Of a DNA stretch of 64,000 nt, positions 44,883 through 54,815 are shown piece by piece. Made by a program: the position numbers and the translations under genes. Location: assembly GCA_039090855.1 (NCBI GenBank), contig CM076997.1, forward strand, positions 165,446,709 to 165,510,708, in the 5' to 3' direction. The stretch's first letter is position 1, and each line of letters begins with the position of its first letter. The DNA is from Macrothele yani (Eukaryota > Arthropoda > Arachnida > Araneae > Macrothelidae). The notes under the pieces were generated by a model. That model was not told where the DNA came from, searched no databases, and saw only the letters and a program-made list of their open reading frames with translations.

Positions 44883-45594
44883 CACGGCAATATTACTGTC
44901 CATCGAGCGAGATGTGTTCAGCAATAAATCTTAAAGCCGGACAGTGACTTCCACCATCTTTCTTGGGCACCACAAAGTCAGTCGGGATCTGAAGCCCATT
45001 CAGATTACATGAGATATGTTGAAAAAGCAGATGCATGTCAAATCTGAACCAGTTAAGAACTGCCTGGTGAATCTCGTATGCTGTGTGCTTAGATGGACTG
45101 CATCAACTTGTGGAATCTATGCCAAATCTCAAACGTGCTGTAATTCAATCTGAAGAAGTTTCAACCTGGTATTACATATTGGGTTGGCCAAAAGGTAATA
45201 GCGGTGTTTTCCCATGTAAAGGAAAGGCTAATTTTGAATTGAAAACAAAAACTGTAGTCAACAACATATTGTCCATTATATTCGATGACTTTTTGCCATC
45301 TCGCAGACAGGTTTGTGATTCCGCGCTCAAAAACGTTTTTGTATCTTTCGGCAAAAAACAGTTCCAATAATGATTTGATAGCCTCATAAGCAGCGAACAG
45401 TTTGCCATTTAATTCGTTTTGCAACGAACGAAACAAATGGTAGTCTGACGGTGTAAGGTCTGACGAATATGGAGGATGTGGTAACACATCTCATCCAAGC
45501 TTCAACAATTTTGACGAGTGACCAAACTTGCGTTATCATGGTAAAACACATCAGCTTTGCGATTTACCAATTCTGGGAACTTTTGCTTGACTGC

Positions 45595-45606
45595 ATCACT
45601 TAATTT
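45595..45606 (+). repeat. Target site duplication of the gag-only LINE (left)
   Basis: ATCACTTAATTT, identical to 48223-48234. Mariner sequence runs into it from the left, and the LINE begins right after it with CCCCGCACGGGG. Confidence 0.9.
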
Positions 45607-45630
45607 CCCCGCACGGGGATAACTGGTTTT

Positions 45631-45808
45631 CCAGTTATTTGGGGAGCGGCAACCCCACGGCCCCAGCTGACCTTGTGACTGGTCAACATCTGATGTCATG
45701 CCACCGCTTGTTTTTTATTTTGGTGCTGATGGTGTTTGCAGGGACGGCTGTTCATCCAGCTGTTGGGGAGTCGCGGCCCCACGATCCCGAGCTGGTCTTG
45801 TGTCTCGC
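45631..45808 (+). repeat. Repeated block in the 5' untranslated region of the gag-only LINE
   Basis: CCAGTTATTTGGGGAGCGGC at 45631 is repeated as CCAGCTGTTGGGGAGTCGCG at 45756. Each is followed by a CCCCACG block, then AGCTG.CCTTGTG or AGCTGGTCTTGTG. About 52 bp are similar at a 125 bp spacing. Repeated 5' blocks act as promoters in some LINEs. Confidence 0.6.
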
Positions 45809-46487
45809 TTTTTCGTTTTTATTTATTTTCTCCACTGGCTAGTTGCCCGTGTTGTGTTCTCTACCTACTTTCTACCACGTTATGTACTAACACCCCGGTC
45901 TTGTGGTTTTGTTACCCTCCACCACTAACTGTTTTATATTAACCGCTCAGTTCGTAGGTTGCTGAGATTCCGTTTAGGTTCCCTTCCAGGATTTGTCTTC
46001 TTTGGATTTTTTTTTTTTAACTGGTTTGGGTGCTAGACCTACCTGCATGTTTGCCGCGTGCGGAGACCCGTGAGGCGGAAATGGGATGTCTGGCGGCTGA
46101 GGTAGCAGGAGACCGGATAAGTGCCTCCTGTGTACCAACACTGATCTTCGACCCCGGCTTCGCTGTAAACGGGAGGCTAGAGACTAACCCACCTCTAGTC
46201 AGAAGTCTTGTTCCAAGGTGTGTACAGGGCTTTAGCGGCTTTTTTGTCGTATCGCACGGCAGGGTAAGCTCGGGAGTTGTGGGATCATGCCAAAGGCGTT
46301 GGCATGACGGTACTCTGGAGGCCGAAGTGTCCGCCGAGTGCATGTGAACAAAACCATTGGACTATATTTGCAACTAAGCTCTAGAACTGTGTCTTGCGTC
46401 ATGTGTTTGGCTTGCGGACCTCCAGTTCTCCCCTGTTGGGCTCGATTGTGGGCGGAGTACGTTGCAGATGAATTTTTTCTTACTCCC

Positions 46488-47934
46488 ATGGGGAAGCATA
46501 AACCCTCCTCAAAATTTAAAAAACAACAGGATATGGTGATTGATCAGGCGCCAAATTCGCCTCAACCACCTCCCAAACATAACACACTGAAGAGAACTTT
46601 CGTTGAAGAACGACATCACTGCGACGTATCTTTAGATCCAGGTGTTGAGCCGTCAGCTCAGAAACGTCGCATTGCACTTGCAGATTCGATACCTCAAGCT
46701 ACTTTTCTCATCATTTCTTCTACTGACCAGATGTTGAAACTTTTCTCAAAGTCTCCTTTTTTCATCTCGAAGGCACTTGCGGGTGTTGCTGGCTCTTTGA
46801 AGTCAGTAAAGAAGCTACGCTCTGGAGACCTGCTTGTGGAAACTTGCACTCTCTCTCAGAGCAAATCTCTTCTGCAGTTGACCAGACTTCAGGATATTCC
46901 AGTTCAAGTGACGGCACATCCGTATCTTAACACCTCCAAGGGAGTCATTTCTGAGCCCGACTTGTTGGTCTGCGATGAAGATGAACTTGTGTGTGAACTT
47001 GCTGATCAGGGTGTCATAGCTGCCAGACGCATGACTTTCAGGCGCGACGGCGCGCTGATCAAATCACGAAATGTTATTTTGACTTTTAACAGCCCGAAGG
47101 TACCTACTGAAATAAAGGCTGGTTACTTGTTGTGTGCAGTTCGTCCTTATATACCAAATCCTCTAAGCTGTTTTAAGTGCCAGAGGTATGGACATTCCCA
47201 GCGGTCCTGTAACAGTGCTGCGAGGTGCGCCACTTGTGGATCCCGAGACCACGAAGGGACTGGATGCACTTCAGAGCCCTGCTGTGTAAACTGTGGTGAC
47301 TCCCACGCTGCTTATGCCCGGTCCTGTTCGAAGTGGAACGACGAGAAGGCGATCCAGCGCCTCAAGACCCTGGAGGGCCTCTCGTACCCTGCTGCCAAGG
47401 CCAAGTTGGGTATTCCCAACAACCGTCAGCGTACTTTTGCCGCAGTTGTTCAGTCTCAGCCACAACCCGTGCAGCCCTTTGTTCCGCGCCCTGTAGCTCT
47501 CGCCGCACTTGCCAAGCGATCTACAGCTGAACAAGCGACACAGGTGGATTTCCCCGAGCTCCAGATTTTTCGATTAGCTGAGTCTGCGCCTTCTCTTTTG
47601 AAGACGGCCGACTCTTCCAGTTCCCAGCAGAAGGCCTGCACGTGCTGGAGACCCGGCCCTCAATGCGCAAAGGTGTGCAGTGTCCATCCAAATGTCGCGG
47701 TCTACATGGCCGACTTTGCAACTGTCTCGGACTCAGCGAGGTCCCCACCCTCACCCAACATTATAGAGGAACATGGGGGGGGGGGGGAAGGAGAGTGACA
47801 GTTCGTCCCCAACCTCACCCACCATTGCAGAGGAACATGGGAGGGAGGAGAGTGACATTTCGTCCCCGCCCTCGGCCAGCATTGCAGAGGAGTGTGTGGG
47901 GGAGGAGAGTGACAGTTCGGCCCCCTCCTGGTGA
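46488..47934 (+). CDS. Jockey-like Gag/ORF1 nucleic-acid-binding protein, one frameshift near the end
   Basis: RNA-binding ORF1 protein of a Jockey-type LINE. The open frame extends up to 46338, but MGKHKPSSKFKKQQ at 46488 looks like the true start. Residues below count from there. A basic, proline-rich N-terminus (1-70) with QKRRIA leads to a folded domain (about 70-220: ATFLIISSTDQMLKLFSKSP, VKKLRSGDLLVET, GVIAARRMTFRR) and LCAVRPYIPNPLSCFKCQ. Three zinc knuckles follow at 47170-47330: CFKCQRYGHSQRSC, CATCGSRDHEGTGC and CVNCGDSHAAYARSC, then SKWNDEKAIQRLKTLEGLSY, the conserved post-knuckle helix. A second cysteine cluster is ACTCWRPGPQCAKVC. At a run of 13 G (47775-47787) the frame ends early; with 12 G it would run on through two more acidic serine repeats to a stop at 47934. 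Long, GC-richer than its surroundings and otherwise unbroken, so it is fairly young. Confidence 0.85.
47740..47933 (+). repeat. Three tandem units of about 63-66 bp at the 3' end of the gag frame
   Basis: Units share CCCACC(C)TC.CC.CATT, GCAGAGGAACATGGG and GGAGAGTGACAGTTCG. They code for SPPSPxIAEEHG.EESDSS-like acidic repeats. The first unit contains the 13-G run. Confidence 0.8.
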
Positions 47935-48222
47935 CTCATCCTATGTGTAGTTGTGTTCGATTTCGTGATGTGTTTTATCATTCTCATTCCTCAGTTTTAC
48001 TTAATCGGCTTGTTTCTCACCATTGTACCATGTTTTTCATACTGTTTGTTTCATTGTCTTTTTTGGCCCTCCCTTCGTACTCATGATTCGGTTTTACTTG
48101 GTCAGCCAGTTTTTGCGATTTTTGCCACGTTTTTTTTTATTTCTGTCTGTTTGTCTTGTGTCTGGCGCTCTTTGGCCAACCATGGCCCTTGCGCCAATAA
48201 AATCTAACCAACCAACCAACCA

Positions 48223-48234
48223 ATCACTTAATTT
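48223..48234 (+). repeat. Target site duplication of the gag-only LINE (right)
   Basis: ATCACTTAATTT, directly after the (AACC)n tail. The mariner frame resumes from here. Confidence 0.9.
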
Positions 48235-48919
48235 ATCCAGCTGACGACAGTACGCGTCCGAATCAATGGTTTGTTTCCTTGGAAGCAATGCAAAATACAC
48301 AATACCTTTGAAATCCCAACAGACTGACAAAATAACCTTCCTTTCAGGCGCATCTTCTTTTGAAGTGCTAAGAGCAGGTTCATCACGCTTGTTCACGATC
48401 TTTTTCGTTCGACGTTGTTGTAGACGAACCCTTTTTCATCCCTTGTTATCATAGGTTCCAAAAATGGATCGTTTTCTTCACGTTTCCAGAGCGAATCGCA
48501 GATTTCAACGGGCTTAGTGAGATAAATTTCTTTGAGCTCACCACCTATCGAGGTTACGAACGTTTTCCAGTTGCTTTAAATGGTTTTCAACGCTCAGTTT
48601 CGATATCTTCAGATTCTCAGCAATCTCTCGTGTCGTTAAACGCAGATTGTATTCGATCAATGCCTTTATTTTGTCGTCAACAACTTCGACTTGCTTTCCT
48701 GGGCGTGGTGCAACTTTCACATCAAAATCTCCAGATCGAAATTTCGCAAACCAATTCTGACACTGCTGTAGTTTTAACTCATCACCATACACATCACATA
48801 ACTTTTTATGAGCTTGCACAGTGAGTTTTCCTTTTCGGAAGTAATACAGCAAAATGTGACTAAAATGTTCCTTTTGATAAATGATAAAAGATAAGCTACG
48901 GAACAAATATTAAGTAATA

Positions 48920-50095
48920 CTTTCTATCAAGAATGTACTTTTATTTCAGTTTAAGGTGCATCAGGGAAAATGTAAGATGGCTACCATTCCTCTTGAAACT
49001 AATGGGTTAAAAACTGAATCACAGAGAAATATTATGCAACTGTGTGATGGATTCCAAAGTGTAAGTGATATTATTTTCTTTACTACGCAGCTCGAAAAGA
49101 GGTTTGCTGTTGTAAAAACAATCAAACATTCTATTTAAAAGGTTGCTAGCGAAAATAATGACGACATGCTGAAAAACAAAGGATCAGATCTATTATGCAG
49201 TATGTGATTTGTGCATTCTAGACACAGTATGGAAACTCCAAAAACACAAAGGGAAGTTAATAACAAATACTGCATCAAGTCACTAATATTAAACCGACGC
49301 AAGGTGTTAATGTATCCGCCTTTAGATAGATAAAACTTGAATTTCTAATTTTTTTGCACTGTTTTAAATAACCATGCATTCATCGTACCATATTCTCGTT
49401 TCTGAAAATTAATGCCTTTGTTTACAGAGAATTTTAATTATTCTGTATTGTAATTTTTCGATTTAAAAGAATGCAATTTCATTATTGCATTGAGTAATTC
49501 AAAGATATAATAAATTGGATGCTCATGGACTTTTCATTAAGACTTTTCTCGTATCAACATTTATTCTTCCATATTTGCGTTGCTCTTACGCAATCTTTTA
49601 GTTTTTGGAATATAACTGCATAATAAAAGTCGCAACTCTCGACTGGCGTTACAATGGCATTTTACTGAAGTTTGTTTTGTGTTCCTAATTTAGAAGCAGT
49701 TTCATTAAAATTTTAATGAAAACGCCCACCTGACAAAAATTATCTTCATCACAAATAAACCCAAAATGTTTATTTCTTTAGAACTTTGTAGAAAATACTT
49801 GTGTCTCACTGCTACAGTTTGTGTTGCGTGAAGATGAAAGAAATATGATAAATGATAAACGTCAAGCATGTTTAACATTAGACAGTGTAAAACAATACCA
49901 CAATTTTCGGAAATAATTTTTCATGGTACTTTCAATAGGACATAGACAAGTATTTTTATGCTATTGTTTGCCAGTGCCTTCTGTCTGGCGCGACCGTTTC
50001 CTTTATTTTAGCAAATTACTCATGGGTTGCAATATCTTTCGTCAAAATTGAATTGAGATTTTTAGGCAGAACTGAAAACAGAAATATCTGTTTTG
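48920..50095. other. AT-rich sequence without recognised gene
   Basis: Nothing recognised. The expected 5' terminus of the irritans mariner should lie near 49000-49050 but was not found. Confidence 0.45.
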
Positions 50096-50103
50096 GGACA
50101 TAA

Positions 50104-51513
50104 TACTGGCCAACCAAAATGCAACACCAAGAAGGAAGGATCCGATTGGCCTGAAATTCGCAGCATGCGTCGCCCGCGAGAGGACATGCAAACGATTAGC
50201 TTTGCAGGGCATATGCAAATCATGTGCGCCCGGCACGCCACCGAGAAGCACTATAAGAAGGGTGCACAGAAGGCGGGGTGTAAGTAGTGGAAGTGTGTTG
50301 TGCTGTCGGACCTGTGCGTGGGAAGCTTCCTGATGCCTCGTCGCAGAATACGGCAGTCATTCCAGCACGTTTCGGAGTTCGACAAAGGAGGAATAATGGC
50401 TTATCGCGACAGCGGTTTCTCGTGCCGAGAAATCGGCGCCCGTGTGGGACGACATCCAGCCACAGTGAGGAGAGTATGGATTCGGTGGGTGCAGGAGGGA
50501 CGGACGGACGGACCGACGTGAGTGATTGCCGAAGCCGCGGCACACCACCGAACGAGAGGACCGGCATGTTGAGCGGCGGGAATTGACGGCTCGCACCGCC
50601 ACATTACGAACGTTAGCGCAGGAATTAGGGTGTGTTGCGCAACAAACTGTGTCAGCACGTATCGTTCGACGTCTTCTGCAGGAGCGGGGACTTTTAGCAC
50701 GGCACCCATTGCTCCGATTACCATTGACGTTACACCACCGGCGGGTGCGGCGGCAGTGGGCCATTGAACGCCGCACCTGGACTACGGAATGGCACGACAT
50801 TGTCTTCTCCGACGAATCCCGCTTTTGCCTGCAGCACCACGGTGGTCGGATCTGCGTGTGGCGGCACCGCGGCGAGAGACTGTATGACGCCTGCATTATG
50901 CATCGCCATACCGGTCCTTCGCCTGGCGTTATGGTTTGGGGCGCAATTGGATATGACACCCGCCCCCTCTGGTACGCATCGCCGGTACACTCAACAGCCA
51001 ACGCTGCATCTCCGAAGTTTTGGAGCCCATAGCCCTCCCTTACCTGCAGGACCTGCCAGCGGCCACATTTCAACAGGACAATGCGCGCTTGCACGTAGCA
51101 CGCATCGTGCAACAATTCTTCACGGCCCACCAGGTGTCACTGCTGCCGTGGCCCGCCTGTTCTCCCGCTATGTAGCCCATCGAACACGTCTGGTCGCTGA
51201 TCGGCAATCGAGTGGCCCGGCAAACACAACCCGCGTCTACACCTGATGAACTGTGGCAACGTGTGGAAGCAGCCTGGACCGACATACCTAAAGCCCGCAT
51301 CCAAATCCTGTATCATTCGATGCCGTGGCGTGCAGCGGCCGTTATTGCGAGCCATGGGGGCCACACGAACTATTGATGTCTGCGTGTTCCGCAAGTCGCA
51401 CGGGCCTGTAAGCTTAATCGTTTCATCTTTGTATCTGTTGTTGTGTCCAGTAAATCTGGCTTTGCTATCTCGTGTCCTTCTTGGTGTTGCATTTTGGGTG
51501 GACAGCAGTGTAT
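50104..51513 (+). mobile_element. GC-rich Tc1-like transposon, near full length, recently active
   Basis: Terminal repeats with inner block CCAAAATGCAACACCAAGAA are present at both ends (left from TACTGGCCAACC, right reversed from TACACTGCTGTCCACC); the left end lacks a few bases. The plus-strand transposase starts at 50333: 50333-50521 is the N-terminal domain (SFQHVSEFDKGGIMAYRDSG, SCREIGARVGRHPATVRRVW). After a shift, 50526-51032 includes EREDRHVERRELTARTATLR and HDIVFSDESRFCLQHHGGRI (first aspartate). After another shift come FQQDNARLHVARIVQQFFTA (second aspartate, about 51072) and LPWPACSPAM with stop then PIEHVW (glutamate kept, about 51172), ending SMPWRAAAVIASHGGHTNY. Only about two shifts and one stop. 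Confidence 0.9.
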
Positions 51514-51574
51514 TAGATGTGGTGTGCAAAATATGAATATAGCAAGGATATTCGTTTTTTTTTTGTTTTTTTTT

Positions 51575-51790
51575 TTTTTAATTGGAGGTTTAATGACCAC
51601 CGTGAGCAACTCAATGGGCTATAAGCAGTCGCCCGTCCCTAATTTAGGGTCACTGATTCCAGGGAAGGGAGAGAGCCAGTGCCGTAAGACAAACACAACA
51701 TCCATGCCTGACCGGGATTCGAACCCGGACCCCTTACGGACGAATGATCAGAGGCCAGGGCCTTAGACCACTGCGCCACCGGGGCGGCAT
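51575..51790 (-). mobile_element. SINE-1 copy, complete, best preserved
   Basis: Reversed SINE-1 with A-rich tail (TTTTTTTTTAATTGGAGG), 3' end GACCACCGTGAGCAACTCAA, body CCTAATTTAGGGTCACTG and AAACACAACATCCATGCC, B box GGATTCGAACCCGG and A box TTAGACCACTGCGCCACC. Used here as the family reference. Confidence 0.9.
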
Positions 51791-52190
51791 ATTCGTTTTG
51801 GAAATAGGATCAACGAAAAAAAATGAAGCAAACCTTTTAAACGCCACCTTATAATTGAGGTATCTACTGTATAACACAGTTTGGACAAAGACAGCAGCAT
51901 TCTTTTTTCTATCCGAGTTTGTAGCCTAATAAGTGGAACAGCCAGAACAATGACCAGCACGTCATTATGCGAATCGAAGGAACTGCAGTTAGACGACGGA
52001 GGTGTGAGGGTTAGGGAACAGTATATATGACACCTGATACTGAGCTGAGTTAATCAGAGTTCGAAACGAGTCAAAAATGTCGGACCCGTACCCGACCTGA
52101 CCCGATCCGATCCGAACCCAAAACTGTCCTGGACAAATCTGATTTTAACTATAAATTCGAAATTTAATTTATGTATAAAGCTTATAAACG

Positions 52191-52191
<1 letters not shown>

Positions 52192-52224
<33 letters not shown>

Positions 52225-52225
52225 C
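52192..52225. repeat. (TA)n microsatellite
   Basis: Alternating TA of about 34 bp inside the hAT-like element. Confidence 0.9.
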
Positions 52226-52361
52226 ATCTCAATAACTGCTTGATATTTAATAACTGAAATCCTTTTTTAATAATAAAATTCGGTTACTTGCTAAATTTTA
52301 GTGCCACTATTTTACGTAATCCAGAAGTAATGGCTGACCATGACCGTGACCAGGGAGTATA

Positions 52362-52736
52362 TTACAAACGGGAATCAATATTTACGATTACACAAATGCA
52401 TTTTTTTATGTATTTACATTGTTCACTCTTTCCACGCTTTGATGGAGACGCGCATACTTTCACATGGTCTGTTAGATTTTTGGTTCCACAATCTTTCATT
52501 ACACCGTCGACATCTTTCTTTCTAATTATACACTTTCCACATTTTGAACAACAATCAAAGCCAAACAACACAGAAATATTCACCGGTTCCTTAATAAGAC
52601 GAAATAATTTCCCGCAATCCACTCTTCCTCTTGTGGTTTTCAACAAGCACGTATTTGTTGGCCTCGACACCTTTCTCAACCTCCTTAATAATAAATCCAT
52701 CCATATTAACAAATAAGGAGTTAATTTTGACATCAC
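52362..52736 (-). pseudogene. BED zinc finger fragment of a hAT transposase
   Basis: 124-residue frame. FGFDCCSKCGKCII gives the first cysteine pair (CSKC), followed by DCGTKNLTDHVKVCASPSK, which supplies the histidine and final cysteine (H..xxC). The GTxNLxxH core is the signature of BED fingers, which bind DNA at the N-terminus of hAT transposases. The upstream part alternates between two frames. No RNase H-like catalytic domain or dimerisation domain was found. Confidence 0.5.
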
Positions 52737-52924
52737 ATGTCATGGGAACGGGATCAATCGAAATCCTTTGAATGCTCAATGTAAAAGAGGCGATATCAAA
52801 AGTAACTCAGTCACAGAGTGAACTTTGTATGGAGAGAGTGAATCAGCTGAGAATCAGGCCAATGGTGTTTGCCTGTACTTTGTCCTGGACAATCGCACTG
52901 TAAAAGAACGCAAAGGAAGTATCT

Positions 52925-54815
52925 TTTTTACGCTTTCCAACCGTAGGTTGAACAAGCGTATATGCTCCAGCTTTGTCCGTCCGTCTGTCGGCACGATAAC
53001 TCACGTAAAAATGGTTCGATTTCGATGAAATTTTAGTATGTGGTAGGGGACCACCAGGGGACGAACCCTATTGAAAATGGGTGAAGTGGAGTCAAAGGTC
53101 ACGCCATAAGAGCGGGATCCATTCAATTGACCTTATTCGTCATAACTTGTGTAAATATGGTTCCATTTCACTGAAAGTTTAGTATGTGATAGGGAACCAC
53201 CAGGGGACGAACCCTTTTGAAAATGGGTGAAGTGGGGTCAAAGGTCACGCCCTAAGAACGGGATCCATTCAATTGCCTCTATGCATCATAACTTGCGTAA
53301 AAATGGTTCGATTTCAATGAAATTTTAGTATGTGGTAAGGAACCACCTGGGAACGAACCCTGTTGAAAATAGGAGGAATGGGGATCAAAGGTCAGGACAT
53401 AAAAGCGGGATCCATTTCATTGCATTCATGCGTCATAACATGCGTAAATAAGGTTCGATTTCGATGAAATTTTAGTATGTGGTAGGGAACCACCTTGGCA
53501 CGAACCCTATTAAAAATTGGCGAAATGGGGTCAAAGGTCAGGCAGGGCATAAGAGCGGGATTTATTCCATTGCCCTTATGCGTCATAACTTGCGTAAAAA
53601 TGGTTCCATTTCGATGAAATTTTTGTATGTGGTAAGGAACCACTTGGGAACGAACCCTATTGAAAATGGGCGGAATGGGGTTAAATTTCAAGACATAAAA
53701 GCGGGATCCATTTCATTTCCTTTATGCGTTATAACATGCGTAAATTTGGTTCGATTTCGATGAAATTTTAGTATGTGGTAGGGAACCACTGGGCACGAAC
53801 CCTATTGAAAATGGGCGAAATGGGGTCAAAGGTCAGGCAGGACATAAGAGCGGGATTTGTTCCGTTGCCCTTATGCGTCATAACTTGCGTAAAAATGGTT
53901 CGATTTCGATGAAAGTTTAGTATTTGGTAAGGAACCACCTGGGTCAAACCCTATTGGAAATGGGGTAAAAGGTGAGGGCATAAAAGTGAAATCCATTCCA
54001 TTGCCTTTATGCGTCATAACATGCGTAAATATGGTTCGATTTCGATGAAATTTTAGTATGTGGTAGGGAGCCACTGGGGACGAACCCTATTGAAAATGGG
54101 CGGAATGGGGTTAAAGGTCAGGACATAAAAGCGGGATCCATTTCATTGCCTTTATGCGTTATGTCATGCGTAAATATGGTTCGATTTCGATGAAATTTTA
54201 GTATCTGGTAGAGAACCACCTGGGCACGAACCCTGTCGGAAATGGGGTCAAAGGTCAGGCAGGACATAAGATTGGGATTTGTTCCACTGCCCTTATGCCT
54301 CATAACTTGCGTAAAAATGGTTCGATTTCGATGATTTTACTATGTGGTAGGGAGCCACTAGGGACGAACCCTATTGAAAATGGGCGGAATGGGGTCAAAA
54401 GTCAGGACACTGGAGTGGGATCCATTCCATTGCCCTTGTGCATCATAACTTACCTAAAAATGTATCGATTGCGACAAAACGTTATCACGTTGTTCCGGAG
54501 GAATAGTGAACCGGTTCTGTTGAATATCAACGAAATGGGGTCAAAGGTCACTGCACAAAAGCAAGATTTATTCCACAGCCATTATTCTCATAACTTGCGT
54601 AAAACTGCTTCTATTGCGACAAAACTTTAGTATGTTATTCTTGAGGTATACTGAACCGGTTCTGTTGAATATAATCGAAATGGGCTCAAAGGTCAGGACA
54701 CAGGAGCCAGATTTATTCCACAGCCATTATCCTCATAACTTGAGTAATAATTTCTGGTATGTTGGAAAGCTTATCATAATTAATGCATTGCATGATTTTA
54801 CTAACTTGTTACGAT
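52925..54815 (+). mobile_element. Tandem-repeat element, long copy (Helentron-type, HINE-like)
   Basis: Starts CTTTCCAACCGTAGG and TCCGTCCGTCTGTCGGCACG, ends TTTCTGGTATGTTGGAAAGC and AATGCATTGCAT, AACTTGTT. Between lie about twelve units with a spacing of about 147 bp, each with GGTTCGATTTCGATGAAATT, AGTATGTGGTAGGGAACCAC, GACGAACCCTATTGAAAATG and GGGGTCAAAGGTCA. CTTTCCAAC and GTTGGAAAG are inverted near the two ends. Non-coding. Same family as 40625-41245. Confidence 0.65.
53010..54700 (+). repeat. Array of about twelve 147 bp units, most with a GGGGTCAAAGGTCA-like site
   Basis: Landmark GGTTCGATTTCGATGAAA (with variants) recurs near 53012, 53159, 53305, 53453, 53600, 53747, 53898, 54029, 54179, 54317, 54460 and 54610. 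The GGGGTCAAAGGTCA block occurs near 53089, 53234, 53380, 53527, 53822, 54109, 54245, 54390, 54537 and 54683; two units (near 53675 and 53961) have it degraded. Confidence 0.9.

Larger units (their letters stand above)
43785..45175 (+). mobile_element. Tc1-like transposon relic with amplified core
   Basis: Plus-strand pieces: 43814-44155 carries the N-terminal region AKHFLEFNKDLIVGIHL and FAKREIFRVFNQWKND; near 44295-44330 is WFDESRYTLF (first catalytic block); near 44340-44430 VWRKAQEACLV leads into the GSGDGVMW strand; 45083-45150 is the C-terminal DGLHQLVESMPNLKRAVIQS. Between them lie four tandem copies of a 94 bp segment and a 23 bp perfect hairpin in place of the second and third catalytic blocks. 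Termini were not identified with confidence. Confidence 0.65.
45607..48222 (+). mobile_element. Gag-only non-LTR retrotransposon (Jockey-like ORF1, no reverse transcriptase)
   Basis: 2,616 bp inserted in the mariner with a perfect 12 bp target site duplication. Parts in order: a GC-rich start, a 5' untranslated region of about 880 bp with a tandem-like repeat, one long reading frame for a Gag/ORF1 protein (46488-47787, continuing to 47934 after a one-base shift), a 290 bp 3' untranslated region with CCAATAAAATC, and a tail of four AACC units directly before the duplication. No endonuclease or reverse transcriptase exists inside these borders, so it must have been moved by proteins of another LINE. 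HeT-A of Drosophila and half-L1 elements of mammals are known parallels. Confidence 0.85.
45180..48915 (-). mobile_element. Irritans-type mariner, split by a gag-only LINE
   Basis: Minus-strand mariner. Its 3' terminus TTGGGTTGGCCAAAAGGTAA is at 45180. The N-terminal half lies on the far side, 48906-48240: QKEHFSHILLYYFRKGKLTV, CQNWFAKFRSGDFDVKV, IKALIEYNLRLTTREIAENL, then ITRDEKGFVYNN (first aspartate) and LSVCWDFKGIVYFALLPRKQ, YCRQLDKLSD. It resumes at 45625-45161 with AVKQKFPELVNRKADVFYHD (second aspartate), VLPHPPYSSDLTPSDYHLFR (third aspartate, DD34D type) and RWQKVIEYNGQYVVDY. All three aspartates are present but the frame has shifts. The 5' terminal repeat is not seen. Confidence 0.9.

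Noticed and set aside
46338..46487. N-terminal extension of the gag frame
   Set aside because: The 50 residues are cysteine/leucine-rich and unlike Gag N-termini; the downstream start MGKHKPSS fits better.
48205..48222. Telomere repeat
   Set aside because: The tail is (AACC)n, not the arthropod (CCTAA)n, and it sits exactly before a target site duplication, so it is a LINE tail.
53010..54700. CRISPR-like array
   Set aside because: The units are 147 bp with no alternation of constant repeats and unique spacers, units drift gradually, and the DNA is eukaryotic.
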